From an uncultured Bacteroidota bacterium (GTDB taxonomy: Bacteria; Bacteroidota; Bacteroidia; Chitinophagales; Chitinophagaceae), in assembly GCA_903944755.1 (NCBI GenBank), contig CAJATB010000283.1:1-15518 (forward strand): a stretch of DNA of 15,518 nucleotides, given 5' to 3'. The translations under genes were made by a program, and so were the position numbers. The notes under the pieces were generated by a model. It searched no databases. It saw only the letters and a list, made by a program, of their open reading frames with translations, and was not told where the DNA came from. Positions 7,684-14,046 of this stretch are shown one piece after another. Numbering within the stretch: the stretch's first letter is position 1; every line of letters starts with the position of its first letter.

Positions 7684-9015
7684 ATGTTTAGTAATCTTAG
7701 TGAAAAATTAGAATCGGCGTTTAAACACCTAAAAGGTCAGGCACGTATTAACGAGTTAAATGTGGCGAATACCCTCAAGGATATTCGAAAGGCATTGTTA
7801 GACGCAGATGTAAACTTTAAAATTGCCAAGGAATTTACCGATAGTATTAAAGAAAAGGCCATTGGCGAAAAAGTTATAAATGCAATTAGTCCTGGTCAGT
7901 TAATGACCAAAATTGTACAAGACGAATTAACTGCTTTAATGGGGGCCGAAGCCACTCCCTTGGATGTTTCTAAAAATCCAACTATCATTTTAATAGCCGG
8001 CTTGCAGGGTAGTGGTAAAACTACATTTTCAGGTAAATTGGCAAACTATTTAAAAGCACAAAAAAAAGCGCCATTATTAGTAGCTGCCGACATTTACCGA
8101 CCAGCAGCGATGGACCAGTTAACTGTTTTAGCCGAACAAATAGGCGTTGATATTTTTGTTGAACGTGAAAATCAAGATGCAGTCTCTATTGCAAAAAATG
8201 CAATTGAATATGCGAAACAAAATAATAAGAACGTAATTATAATAGATACTGCAGGACGTTTAGCTGTAGACGAAATAATGATGAATGAGGTTGCAAATAT
8301 TAAAAATGCAATACAACCTCAAGAAATACTTTTCGTTGTAGACTCAATGACTGGGCAGGATGCAGTGAATACTGCAAAAACATTTAACGACCGCTTAGAT
8401 TTTACTGGAGTGGTTTTAACAAAGTTAGATGGTGATACCCGAGGCGGTGCTGCGCTTTCTATTAAGTACACTGTAAATAAACCAATTAAGTTTATGAGCA
8501 GTGGGGAGAAGATGGATACTTTGGATGTTTTTTACCCGGAAAGAATGGCGCAAAGAATTTTAGGCATGGGGGATATTACTTCCTTAGTTGAAAAAGCGCA
8601 AGCACAATTTAATGAAGAGGAGGCTAAGAAATTAGAAAAGAAAATTCGTAAAAATCAATTTGATTTTGAAGATTTCTTGACACAAATTCAGCAGATAAAA
8701 AAAATGGGTAATATAAAGGATTTGATGGGGATGATTCCTGGCATGGGGAAGAGCCTTAAAGATGTAGAAATTAAAGACGATGCCTTTAAAGGCGTGGAGG
8801 CAATTATACAATCTATGACCATAGTTGAAAGAAGAAATCCAGATTTATTATCACCAAGTCGGAAACAAAGAATAGCAAAAGGGGCAGGAAAGGATATTGG
8901 GGAGATTAATGCTTTTATTAAGCAATTCGACCAAATGAAGCAGATGATGAAGCAGATGAATAATATGCCAATGGGCGGTGCAATGGCGGGCAAAATGCCA
9001 GGGATTAGAAGATAA
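7684..9015 (+). CDS. ffh: Signal recognition particle GTPase Ffh (SRP54)
   Basis: Ffh binds 4.5S RNA and hydrophobic signal sequences as they leave the ribosome and delivers the complex to FtsY at the membrane. The 443 residues have all three domains: the N bundle (1-95), the G domain with P-loop GLQGSGKTT (106-114), DTAGR (188-192), TKLDGD (246-251) and the insertion-box region around DIYRPAA (136-142), and the Met-rich M domain (about 300-443). In the M domain, SPSRKQRIAKGAG (390-402) is the RNA-binding helix-turn-helix and QMKQMMKQMNNM (417-428) is the flexible Met-rich tail. The gene has its own promoter and is followed after 105 bases by rpsP, as in the ffh-rpsP-rimM arrangement of many bacteria. 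The 4.5S RNA gene is not in this window. Confidence 0.98.
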   Translation: MFSNLSEKLESAFKHLKGQARINELNVANTLKDIRKALLDADVNFKIAKEFTDSIKEKAIGEKVINAISPGQLMTKIVQDELTALMGAEATPLDVSKNPTIILIAGLQGSGKTTFSGKLANYLKAQKKAPLLVAADIYRPAAMDQLTVLAEQIGVDIFVERENQDAVSIAKNAIEYAKQNNKNVIIIDTAGRLAVDEIMMNEVANIKNAIQPQEILFVVDSMTGQDAVNTAKTFNDRLDFTGVVLTKLDGDTRGGAALSIKYTVNKPIKFMSSGEKMDTLDVFYPERMAQRILGMGDITSLVEKAQAQFNEEEAKKLEKKIRKNQFDFEDFLTQIQQIKKMGNIKDLMGMIPGMGKSLKDVEIKDDAFKGVEAIIQSMTIVERRNPDLLSPSRKQRIAKGAGKDIGEINAFIKQFDQMKQMMKQMNNMPMGGAMAGKMPGIRR

Positions 9016-9047
9016 TCGATTGATTTACAATTGAATTTGCATTTTTA

Positions 9048-9077
9048 TTGCAATTTTCAAACTTTATATTATCTTCG
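9048..9077 (+). promoter_or_regulatory. Promoter of rpsP
   Basis: TTG (9048-9050), a 19-base spacer, then TATCTTCG (9070-9077): one mismatch to TAnnTTTG with ideal spacing. It is 43 bases before the rpsP ATG. The -33 part overlaps a weak 5-bp inverted repeat (9037-9053) followed by TTTT that could act as a small terminator for ffh. Confidence 0.6.
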
Positions 9078-9120
9078 CCTCGATTAACAATATTTTTTAA
9101 CGCCTTTAAATTTCTATTTT

Positions 9121-9663
9121 ATGGCAGTAAAGTTGAGACTACAACGTCACGGTAGTAAAAAAAGACCCTTCTATTTCATAGTTGTGGCTGATGGACGCGC
9201 TCCAAGAGATGGTAAATTCATCCAAAAAATCGGTACTTACAATCCCTTAACAGTTCCTGCGACTATCCAATTGGATCGTCAAAAAGCGTTAGAGTGGTTA
9301 AACAAAGGTGCACAACCAACTGATACAGTTCGTAGAATTTTATCTTTCAAAGGTGTCCTTTATTTGAAACACTTATTACGTGGAGTTAAATTAGGTTTAT
9401 TTGACGATGCAACTGCAATGGCTAAGTTCCAAACTTGGTATGCCGAGCATGAAACAGCAATAGCTTCTAAAACGGCCGATCACAAAAAAGCACAAGCTGC
9501 TAAAAAAGTGTACGTTCCTATTGTAAAGAAAGTTGCTGAACCAATTATTACAGAAGCAGAAATCGCTGCTGAAGAGGCTGCTGAAGTTGCTGAACAAGCA
9601 GCAGAAGCAGAAGCACCAGTTGCTGAAGCTACGGCTGAAGCGGCTGAAACTCCAGCTGAATAA
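9121..9663 (+). CDS. rpsP: Small-subunit ribosomal protein S16 with Ala/Glu-rich extension
   Basis: S16 binds 16S rRNA and helps fold the 30S 5' domain. Residues 1-82 are the S16 core (MAVKLRLQRHGSKKRPFYF, then VVADGRAPRDG, IGTYNPL and QPTDTVRRILS). E. coli S16 is about 82 residues; this protein has 180. The extra part has an amphipathic stretch (84-130), a Lys-rich hinge (HKKAQAAKKVYVPIVKK) and an acidic Ala/Glu repeat tail (about 134-180) with seven AE or EA steps in the last 30 residues. Extended S16 proteins are typical of Bacteroidota, so the length is lineage-normal, but the tail's function is unknown. A good promoter precedes the gene and a strong terminator follows 22 bases after the stop. 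Confidence 0.97.
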   Translation: MAVKLRLQRHGSKKRPFYFIVVADGRAPRDGKFIQKIGTYNPLTVPATIQLDRQKALEWLNKGAQPTDTVRRILSFKGVLYLKHLLRGVKLGLFDDATAMAKFQTWYAEHETAIASKTADHKKAQAAKKVYVPIVKKVAEPIITEAEIAAEEAAEVAEQAAEAEAPVAEATAEAAETPAE

Positions 9664-9685
9664 TATTAAACTAGCTTTAAGAATT

Positions 9686-9723
9686 ACCCCTGGTTTTGCT
9701 TTTGCAGAATCGGGGGTTTTTTT
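9686..9723 (+). terminator. Strong intrinsic terminator between rpsP and rimM
   Basis: A 14-bp stem with a few G-T pairs (9686-9699 with 9704-9717) closes a TTTT loop; the base of the stem is ACCCC/GGGGT and it runs directly into seven Ts (9717-9723). It is the best terminator in the window and ends exactly where an upstream in-frame ATG for rimM (9724) would begin, which argues against that start. Confidence 0.85.
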
Positions 9724-9745
9724 ATGAGTCCAAACTCAAATACGT

Positions 9746-9753
9746 TAAATTTG
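9746..9753 (+). promoter_or_regulatory. -7 promoter motif abutting the rimM start
   Basis: TAAATTTG is a perfect TAnnTTTG match located 3 bases before the preferred rimM ATG (9757). No TTG is found at the right distance upstream. If used, transcription would begin at or within a few bases of the ATG, giving a leaderless message; chance occurrence in AT-rich DNA is quite possible. Confidence 0.3.
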
Positions 9754-9756
9754 CCT

Positions 9757-10287
9757 ATGAGCGATTTCATTCATATCGGAAAATTAGTGGCACCACATGG
9801 GATTAGTGGTCAAATAATTTTGGAACATGCCTTAGGCAAGCCAGTACATTTCAATGGAGTGGATGCTGTTTTTGTTGAAAAAAACGCAGCAAGTTTTATT
9901 CCTTATTTTTTAGAATCGGCAAGTGCCAAAACCGATAGTCTAACCCATCTGCAAATTGAAGGAGTCCATTCAAGGGAAGCAGCAAATTTTTTAGTAGGGA
10001 AAAAAGTATGGCTACCACAGGCAGACTTTCATAAGTTAGTGGAGAAAAATGCGCCGTTGGCTTTATTAGGGTACATGGTTCAAGAGGGGGGAAAAGATTT
10101 AGGGGTGATTCAAGAAGTGATTGAACAACCACATCAATTATTAGTGACAATAGATTACAAGGGCCAAGAAGCATATATCCCATTGCATGAAGAAAGTTTA
10201 AAAGGGGTTAATCATACAACTAAAACTGTTACGGTGGAGCTACCTGATGGGTTATTGGAGTTATATACCGAAAATACAAGTGAGTAG
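9757..10287 (+). CDS. rimM: 16S rRNA processing/ribosome maturation factor RimM
   Basis: RimM binds the 30S head near S19 and assists late 16S processing and assembly. The 176-residue protein has the N-terminal RimM barrel (about 4-85, opening HIGKLVAPHGISGQI) and the C-terminal PRC barrel (about 95-170, ending TVTVELPDGLLELY). I chose the ATG at 9757 because family members begin just before the IGKL motif; the ATG at 9724 would add 11 unconserved residues and touches the terminator T run. It follows rpsP by 93 bases across that terminator, so expression must come from read-through or its own promoter. Sequence conservation with proteobacterial RimM is moderate, but the two-domain layout and position after rpsP make the call secure. 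Confidence 0.93.
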   Translation: MSDFIHIGKLVAPHGISGQIILEHALGKPVHFNGVDAVFVEKNAASFIPYFLESASAKTDSLTHLQIEGVHSREAANFLVGKKVWLPQADFHKLVEKNAPLALLGYMVQEGGKDLGVIQEVIEQPHQLLVTIDYKGQEAYIPLHEESLKGVNHTTKTVTVELPDGLLELYTENTSE

Positions 10288-10329
10288 TAAAATAGCTGCT
10301 TAATATAGTTGTGAAATATTTATTAAAGT

Positions 10330-10344
10330 CTACTAATTTAGTAG
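10330..10344. promoter_or_regulatory. 7-1-7 perfect inverted repeat, candidate operator for the peroxiredoxin gene
   Basis: CTACTAA (10330-10336) and TTAGTAG (10338-10344) are exact reverse complements around one central T. A 1-base centre rules out an RNA hairpin, so a protein-binding site is the better reading. The 7-1-7 geometry is that of Fur/PerR-family boxes, though the bases are not the consensus. It ends 10 bases before a -7 motif, where a TTG -33 element would be expected but is absent. Confidence 0.45.
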
Positions 10345-10354
10345 GAAATATGTT

Positions 10355-10362
10355 TACCTTCG
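10355..10362 (+). promoter_or_regulatory. -7 promoter element of the peroxiredoxin gene
   Basis: TACCTTCG has one mismatch to TAnnTTTG, the same TTCG variant as at rpsP, and lies 26 bases before the ATG at 10389. No TTG is placed 17-23 bases upstream; the palindrome at 10330-10344 occupies that area. Confidence 0.45.
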
Positions 10363-10388
10363 TGTTATAATTATTAAAACGAAAGTAT

Positions 10389-11024
10389 ATGAGTTTACAA
10401 TTAGGGGATATTGCTCCCGATTTCAAAGCAAAAACATCCTTAGGTGATATTAGCTTACACGCATATTTGGGAGATAGTTGGGGCGTATTATTCTCACACC
10501 CTGCCGACTATACACCTGTTTGCACAACCGAATTAGGACGCACTGCTGCTTTACACGCAGAATTCGAAAAAAGAGATGTTAAAGTGTTGGCATTAAGTGT
10601 GGATGATGTCGAAAACCATATTAGTTGGATTAAGGACATTGACGAGACACAACATGTAAAAGTGGAGTTTCCAATTATTGCTGACGAGGATAAAAGCATT
10701 GCGCATGCATATGGCATGATTCATCCAAAAGCTTCTGAAACATTTACAGTACGTTCCCTTTTTATAATTGGGCCAGATAAAAAAATAAAATTAACACTTA
10801 CTTATCCTGCTTCTACTGGAAGAAATTTTGTAGAAGTACTGAGGGTGATAGATTCTTTACAACTTGCCGCTAAATATAGCGTTGCGACACCCGCTGATTG
10901 GAAGGAAGGGGAGGATGTAATTATTGGACTTACTATAAAAACAGAAGATGCTGCAGAAAAATTTCCTAAAGGTGTAAGGATAGTAAAACCATATTTACGT
11001 TATACTCCTCAGCCTAATAAATAA
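10389..11024 (+). CDS. 1-Cys peroxiredoxin (Prx6 type)
   Basis: A thiol peroxidase that reduces hydrogen peroxide and organic peroxides. The peroxidatic cysteine is C45 in HPADYTPVCTTE, with P38, T42 and R122 (TVRSLFIIG) completing the conserved PxxxTxxC-Arg site. C45 is the only cysteine in 211 residues, so a resolving Cys is absent and an external thiol must recycle it. The C-terminal part (about 155-211, containing ATPADWKEGEDV and FPKGVRIVKPYLRYTPQP) is the extended domain of the Prx6/AhpE-like long forms. No signal peptide, so cytoplasmic. It has its own promoter with a palindrome in the -33 region, suggesting regulated expression. Its stop is 2 bases from the stop of the convergent RluA-family gene. 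Confidence 0.95.
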   Translation: MSLQLGDIAPDFKAKTSLGDISLHAYLGDSWGVLFSHPADYTPVCTTELGRTAALHAEFEKRDVKVLALSVDDVENHISWIKDIDETQHVKVEFPIIADEDKSIAHAYGMIHPKASETFTVRSLFIIGPDKKIKLTLTYPASTGRNFVEVLRVIDSLQLAAKYSVATPADWKEGEDVIIGLTIKTEDAAEKFPKGVRIVKPYLRYTPQPNK

Positions 11025-11026
11025 AT

Positions 11027-11734
11027 TTAACTATTCCATTTATCTAACTGCTTTAAACATGCAGCAATATCTTTTGGCAAAGGGGCTTCAAATTGAAGTC
11101 CCTTTCCTTTAAATTCAAATGCTATGGTGTGGGCATGTAAAGCTTGCCTTGCCATTAAAGGGCGTTCTTCTTCTTCGGACTTGCTTAATTTGAAATTCTT
11201 TTTTTTAATACCTGATAACATTAGTTTTTCTCCGTCTCCGTATACTTCATCTGCTACAAGCGGGTGCCCTAATTGTTTCGCGTGCACTCTAATTTGGTGT
11301 GTTCTTCCCGTATGAATTTGAAATGAAACCCAAGCATATTGCTTGTAATATTTTATTACTTCAAAACTAGTGAGTGCTTCCTTGCCTTTTGCATGTGCGA
11401 TCATTAGTCCCTTTTTTACGGGGTGTTCCATGATTGCTTGGTCTATTGTCCCTGTTTGCGGGGGCCTTCCAAGTACAAGTCCAACATATTTTTTCACAAT
11501 GGTACGTCCTTCAAATAGTTCACTTAATGCTTTATGTGCTTCTGCGTTTTTTGCAAAAAGTATAAGCCCACTTGTGAACTGGTCCAAGCGGTGCACTGTA
11601 AATATATTTCCCAATTTTTCAATTAGTAAAGATTTTACAGAATCTGTTTTCCCAAAACGATCAGGTATGCTTAATAAACCAGCTGGCTTATTAATTACAA
11701 TTAAATCATCGTCCTCAAATAGTATATCTAACAT
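11027..11734 (-). CDS. RluA-family pseudouridine synthase (no S4 domain)
   Basis: Converts uridine to pseudouridine in rRNA or tRNA. The 235 residues are almost only the catalytic domain: VINKPAGLLSIPD (13-25), the active-site motif HRLDQFTSG (48-56) with catalytic D51, FQIHTGRTHQIRVHAKQLGHPLV spread over about 137-160, and the YGDGEKLMLS to RPLMARQALHAHTI segment near the end. The N-terminal S4 domain found in RluC/RluD is absent, as in E. coli RluA and TruC types, so the target site cannot be named. It is the last gene of a three-gene run, 14 bases behind the RluB-type gene, and converges on the peroxiredoxin gene with no room for a terminator between them. Confidence 0.93.
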   Translation of the reverse strand: MLDILFEDDDLIVINKPAGLLSIPDRFGKTDSVKSLLIEKLGNIFTVHRLDQFTSGLILFAKNAEAHKALSELFEGRTIVKKYVGLVLGRPPQTGTIDQAIMEHPVKKGLMIAHAKGKEALTSFEVIKYYKQYAWVSFQIHTGRTHQIRVHAKQLGHPLVADEVYGDGEKLMLSGIKKKNFKLSKSEEEERPLMARQALHAHTIAFEFKGKGLQFEAPLPKDIAACLKQLDKWNS

Positions 11735-11748
11735 CCCTTAATTACTTT

Positions 11749-12888
11749 TTACTGTGCTGATTTTCTTGTAAAAGATTTGTTCAAGAATTTCAATAATCTT
11801 ACTTCTTTTTCACTTAAGAAACGCCATTTACCCCGGTCTACATTTTTCTTAGTAAGGTTCGCAAACATCACTCTGTCTAAATGTCTTACATCGTAACCTA
11901 GGTGTTCGAAAATTCTTCTTACAATTCTGTTTCTTCCGCTATGAATTTCAATACCAACTACATTCTTTGCTGTATTTGACAAATAGCTAACTGCATCTGC
12001 CGCAATAAAACCGTCTTCTAATTCCATACCTGCGGCAATCGCCTCAAGGTCGGCTTTGGTTACTGGCTTGTCAAGAGTTACTTCGTATATTTTTTTAATT
12101 TCGTAGGAAGGGTGTGTTAATTTTTGTGCAAGGTCGCCGTCGTTCGTTAAAATTAAAACACCGGTAGTGTTTCTGTCCAATCGTCCTACAGGAAACATTC
12201 TTTGTGTAGTGGCATTCTTGATTATGTCTAATACTGTTTTTCTTCCTTCAGGGTCAGAAGCAGTACATATATAATCCTTTGGTTTATTCAGTAAAATATA
12301 AACCGGAGTTACCTGTAATTGTAAAACCTTACCCTTTAGCCTTACTACATCTTTGTATTGCACTTTGTACCCAGGTTCTAATATGGTATCACCATTTACA
12401 GTAACATGTCCTGACTTAACTAACTCAGCAGCTTCTCTTCTTCCTGATATACCAGAATGTGCAATGAATTTATTCAATGGCATCTGTTCGTGAGGAGTTT
12501 CTGTATTGGCAGTTACTTTTCCTATGCTAGCGGTTCTTTTAATATCCGCACGGTCCATTGATGCTGGAGTTCTTACTTTCTTTGCAGCGTAAGTTTTCGA
12601 AGGAGTGCTTGGTGCTTTGGCAGGATATTCTTTTGCTCTTAATGTCATTGGATAAGTTGGAGGTGCGCTCACGGTTTCTCGAGGCTTGTAGGGGCCTCTT
12701 TTGTTATTACCTACTGGCTCCACAACAATACCTCGTTCTTTATCCTTCTTTCTTTGGCGCGCAGCTTCGCCTGCAGCCCTAGATTCTATTTTTGCTTTTT
12801 TCTTCTCTTGTCTATATTCTTCTTTAACAGCGCTGCCTTTTTTTTGATTGGCGAACTTGTCAAAATTATCAGATCTTTTCTTATTCAT
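11749..12888 (-). CDS. rluB: RluB/RsuA-type 23S rRNA pseudouridine synthase with long basic N-terminal tail
   Basis: Members of this family make single pseudouridines in rRNA (RluB modifies U2605 of 23S in E. coli). Residues 136-182 are the S4 domain (MPLNKFIAHSGISGRREAAE, then GHVTVNG); the synthase domain follows, with NKPKDYICT (201-209), the active-site motif GRLDRNTTG (235-243) with catalytic D238, and HSGRNRIVRRIFEHLGY near residue 320. The first 133 residues are a low-complexity, Lys/Arg/Pro-rich tail without predicted fold, giving 379 residues against about 240-290 for usual members; such tails recur in Bacteroidota. The choice between RluB and close relatives rests on overall pattern. 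It lies between rlmN (15 bases) and the RluA-family gene (14 bases). Confidence 0.92.
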   Translation of the reverse strand: MNKKRSDNFDKFANQKKGSAVKEEYRQEKKKAKIESRAAGEAARQRKKDKERGIVVEPVGNNKRGPYKPRETVSAPPTYPMTLRAKEYPAKAPSTPSKTYAAKKVRTPASMDRADIKRTASIGKVTANTETPHEQMPLNKFIAHSGISGRREAAELVKSGHVTVNGDTILEPGYKVQYKDVVRLKGKVLQLQVTPVYILLNKPKDYICTASDPEGRKTVLDIIKNATTQRMFPVGRLDRNTTGVLILTNDGDLAQKLTHPSYEIKKIYEVTLDKPVTKADLEAIAAGMELEDGFIAADAVSYLSNTAKNVVGIEIHSGRNRIVRRIFEHLGYDVRHLDRVMFANLTKKNVDRGKWRFLSEKEVRLLKFLNKSFTRKSAQ

Positions 12889-12903
12889 TTCGATGCTTAA
12901 TTA

Positions 12904-13950
12904 TTAATTGCCTTTATTTGCCAGCTGTCCGCAAGCAGCGTCAATATCCTTTCCTCTACTTCTTCTTACTCTTACGTTTACTCTGTTCTTTTGTAAAATT
13001 TCTACAAATCTTTCAAAACCTTCTTCGTCAGGTTTATCAAAACCAAAATTATCGACCGAGTTATATTCAATGACATTAATTAAGTCGGCAGGAACTTGTC
13101 TATAAATTTTAGTTAGTTCTTCTGCATCTTGTTCGGTGTCATTAAAATCTCTAAACAGGATATACTCAAATGAAATTTCAGTACCAGTTTTTTTATAGAA
13201 ATAATTTAATGCTTCAATGAGCGACTTTATATTATTGCTTTCGTTAATTGGCATAATTTCATTACGCTTTTTGTCGTTAGCAGCATGCAAGGAAACTGCC
13301 AATTTAAACTTAACGTTATCGTCACCTAGTTGTCTTATTTGCTTTACTAATCCCGCTGTTGAGACGGTTATACGCTTTGCGCTCATACCTAAACCTTCAG
13401 GTGAAGTGATTCTTTCAACCGCTTTAAGTAAGTTATGATAATTCATCAATGGCTCACCCATTCCCATAAATACAATATTACTTAAGTGCTTATCGTAAGT
13501 TTCTTCACTTTGTTGTAATATATAAACCACTTGGTCATATATCTCATCAAAACTTAAGTTTCTTTTTCGCTCCATAGTGCCTGTTGCACAAAACTTACAA
13601 CTTAAGCTACATCCAATTTGAGACGACACGCAGGCCGTTTTGCGCAATGTTGTAGGAATTAGCACTCCTTCAATCATATGGTCGTCAAAGGTTTTAAAAC
13701 GTGTTTTTAACGTTCCGTCCTCGCTTAATTGTGTCGTATTGATTGTTAAGGCAGGGAAAGTAAAAGTTTCTTCAAGTTGTTTACGTAATTCTTTGCTCAA
13801 ATTTGTCATTTCGTCGAAGCTATGCGCATGTTTTTGCCATAGCCATTCAACAATCTGTTTTACTCGGAAGGGTTTTTCTCCCAACCTGCCTATAAAGCGC
13901 TCAATTTCAGCGACTTCTACATGTCTTATATTAGGTCTAGTCTTCTCCAT
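12904..13950 (-). CDS. rlmN: 23S rRNA/tRNA adenine C2-methyltransferase RlmN
   Basis: A radical-SAM enzyme that makes m2A2503 in 23S rRNA and, in E. coli, m2A37 in some tRNAs. The 348 residues contain the 4Fe-4S ligands C114, C118 and C121 in CSLSCKFC, an N-terminal HhH-like accessory region (about 1-90), the GMGEPLMNY motif of the radical-SAM core, and the methyl-carrying cysteine C340 in DAACGQL, equivalent to E. coli C355. I chose the ATG at 13950: an upstream in-frame ATG at 13983 would add 11 residues that overlap a perfect promoter element (13955-13962). It is first in the rlmN-rluB-RluA-family operon, all of it RNA modification. RlmN rather than Cfr is supported by context and overall length. 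Confidence 0.96.
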   Translation of the reverse strand: MEKTRPNIRHVEVAEIERFIGRLGEKPFRVKQIVEWLWQKHAHSFDEMTNLSKELRKQLEETFTFPALTINTTQLSEDGTLKTRFKTFDDHMIEGVLIPTTLRKTACVSSQIGCSLSCKFCATGTMERKRNLSFDEIYDQVVYILQQSEETYDKHLSNIVFMGMGEPLMNYHNLLKAVERITSPEGLGMSAKRITVSTAGLVKQIRQLGDDNVKFKLAVSLHAANDKKRNEIMPINESNNIKSLIEALNYFYKKTGTEISFEYILFRDFNDTEQDAEELTKIYRQVPADLINVIEYNSVDNFGFDKPDEEGFERFVEILQKNRVNVRVRRSRGKDIDAACGQLANKGN

Positions 13951-13954
13951 AATG

Positions 13955-13962
13955 CAAAGATA
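13955..13962 (-). promoter_or_regulatory. -7 promoter motif abutting the rlmN start
   Basis: On the minus strand this reads TATCTTTG, a perfect TAnnTTTG, ending 4 bases before the rlmN ATG at 13950. A transcript starting about 4-7 bases past it would have essentially no 5' leader. No TTG with 17-23-base spacing is visible upstream. Confidence 0.45.
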
Positions 13963-13993
13963 CTTGATCGGGTTTGGATACATTTATTTCTTT

Positions 13994-14023
13994 TTGTGAA
14001 CTAGTTAATTGTATCTATATTCA
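13994..14023 (+). promoter_or_regulatory. Weak promoter candidate for the small secreted-protein gene
   Basis: TTG (13994-13996), exactly 19 bases, then TATATTCA (14016-14023), which has two mismatches to TAnnTTTG. It lies 23 bases before the ATG at 14047. The spacing is right but the -7 match is poor. Confidence 0.3.
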
Positions 14024-14046
14024 ATCCGCTAAAAAAAATAAAAACT

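Noticed and set aside
8688..8993. Minus-strand open frame of 101 codons within the end of ffh
   Set aside because: Antisense to the Met-rich M domain of Ffh; the Ile/Phe/Cys-rich product is what the complement of Met/Lys codons gives.
9037..9057. TTGCA/TGCAA hairpin followed by TTTT as ffh terminator
   Set aside because: The stem is only 5 bp of mostly A-T pairs and it overlaps the -33 region of the rpsP promoter; too weak to list as a terminator.
9533..9727. Lys/Gln/Leu-rich plus-strand frame overlapping the end of rpsP
   Set aside because: It is a frame-shifted reading of the repetitive GCT/GAA tail of rpsP and runs through the terminator.
9724..9756. Longer rimM starting at ATG 9724
   Set aside because: The 11 extra residues are not family-like, the ATG directly abuts the terminator T run, and a conserved start just before the IGKL motif exists at 9757.
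13951..13983. Longer rlmN starting at ATG 13983
   Set aside because: The added codons overlap a perfect -7 promoter motif, and the shorter form has the usual N-terminus.
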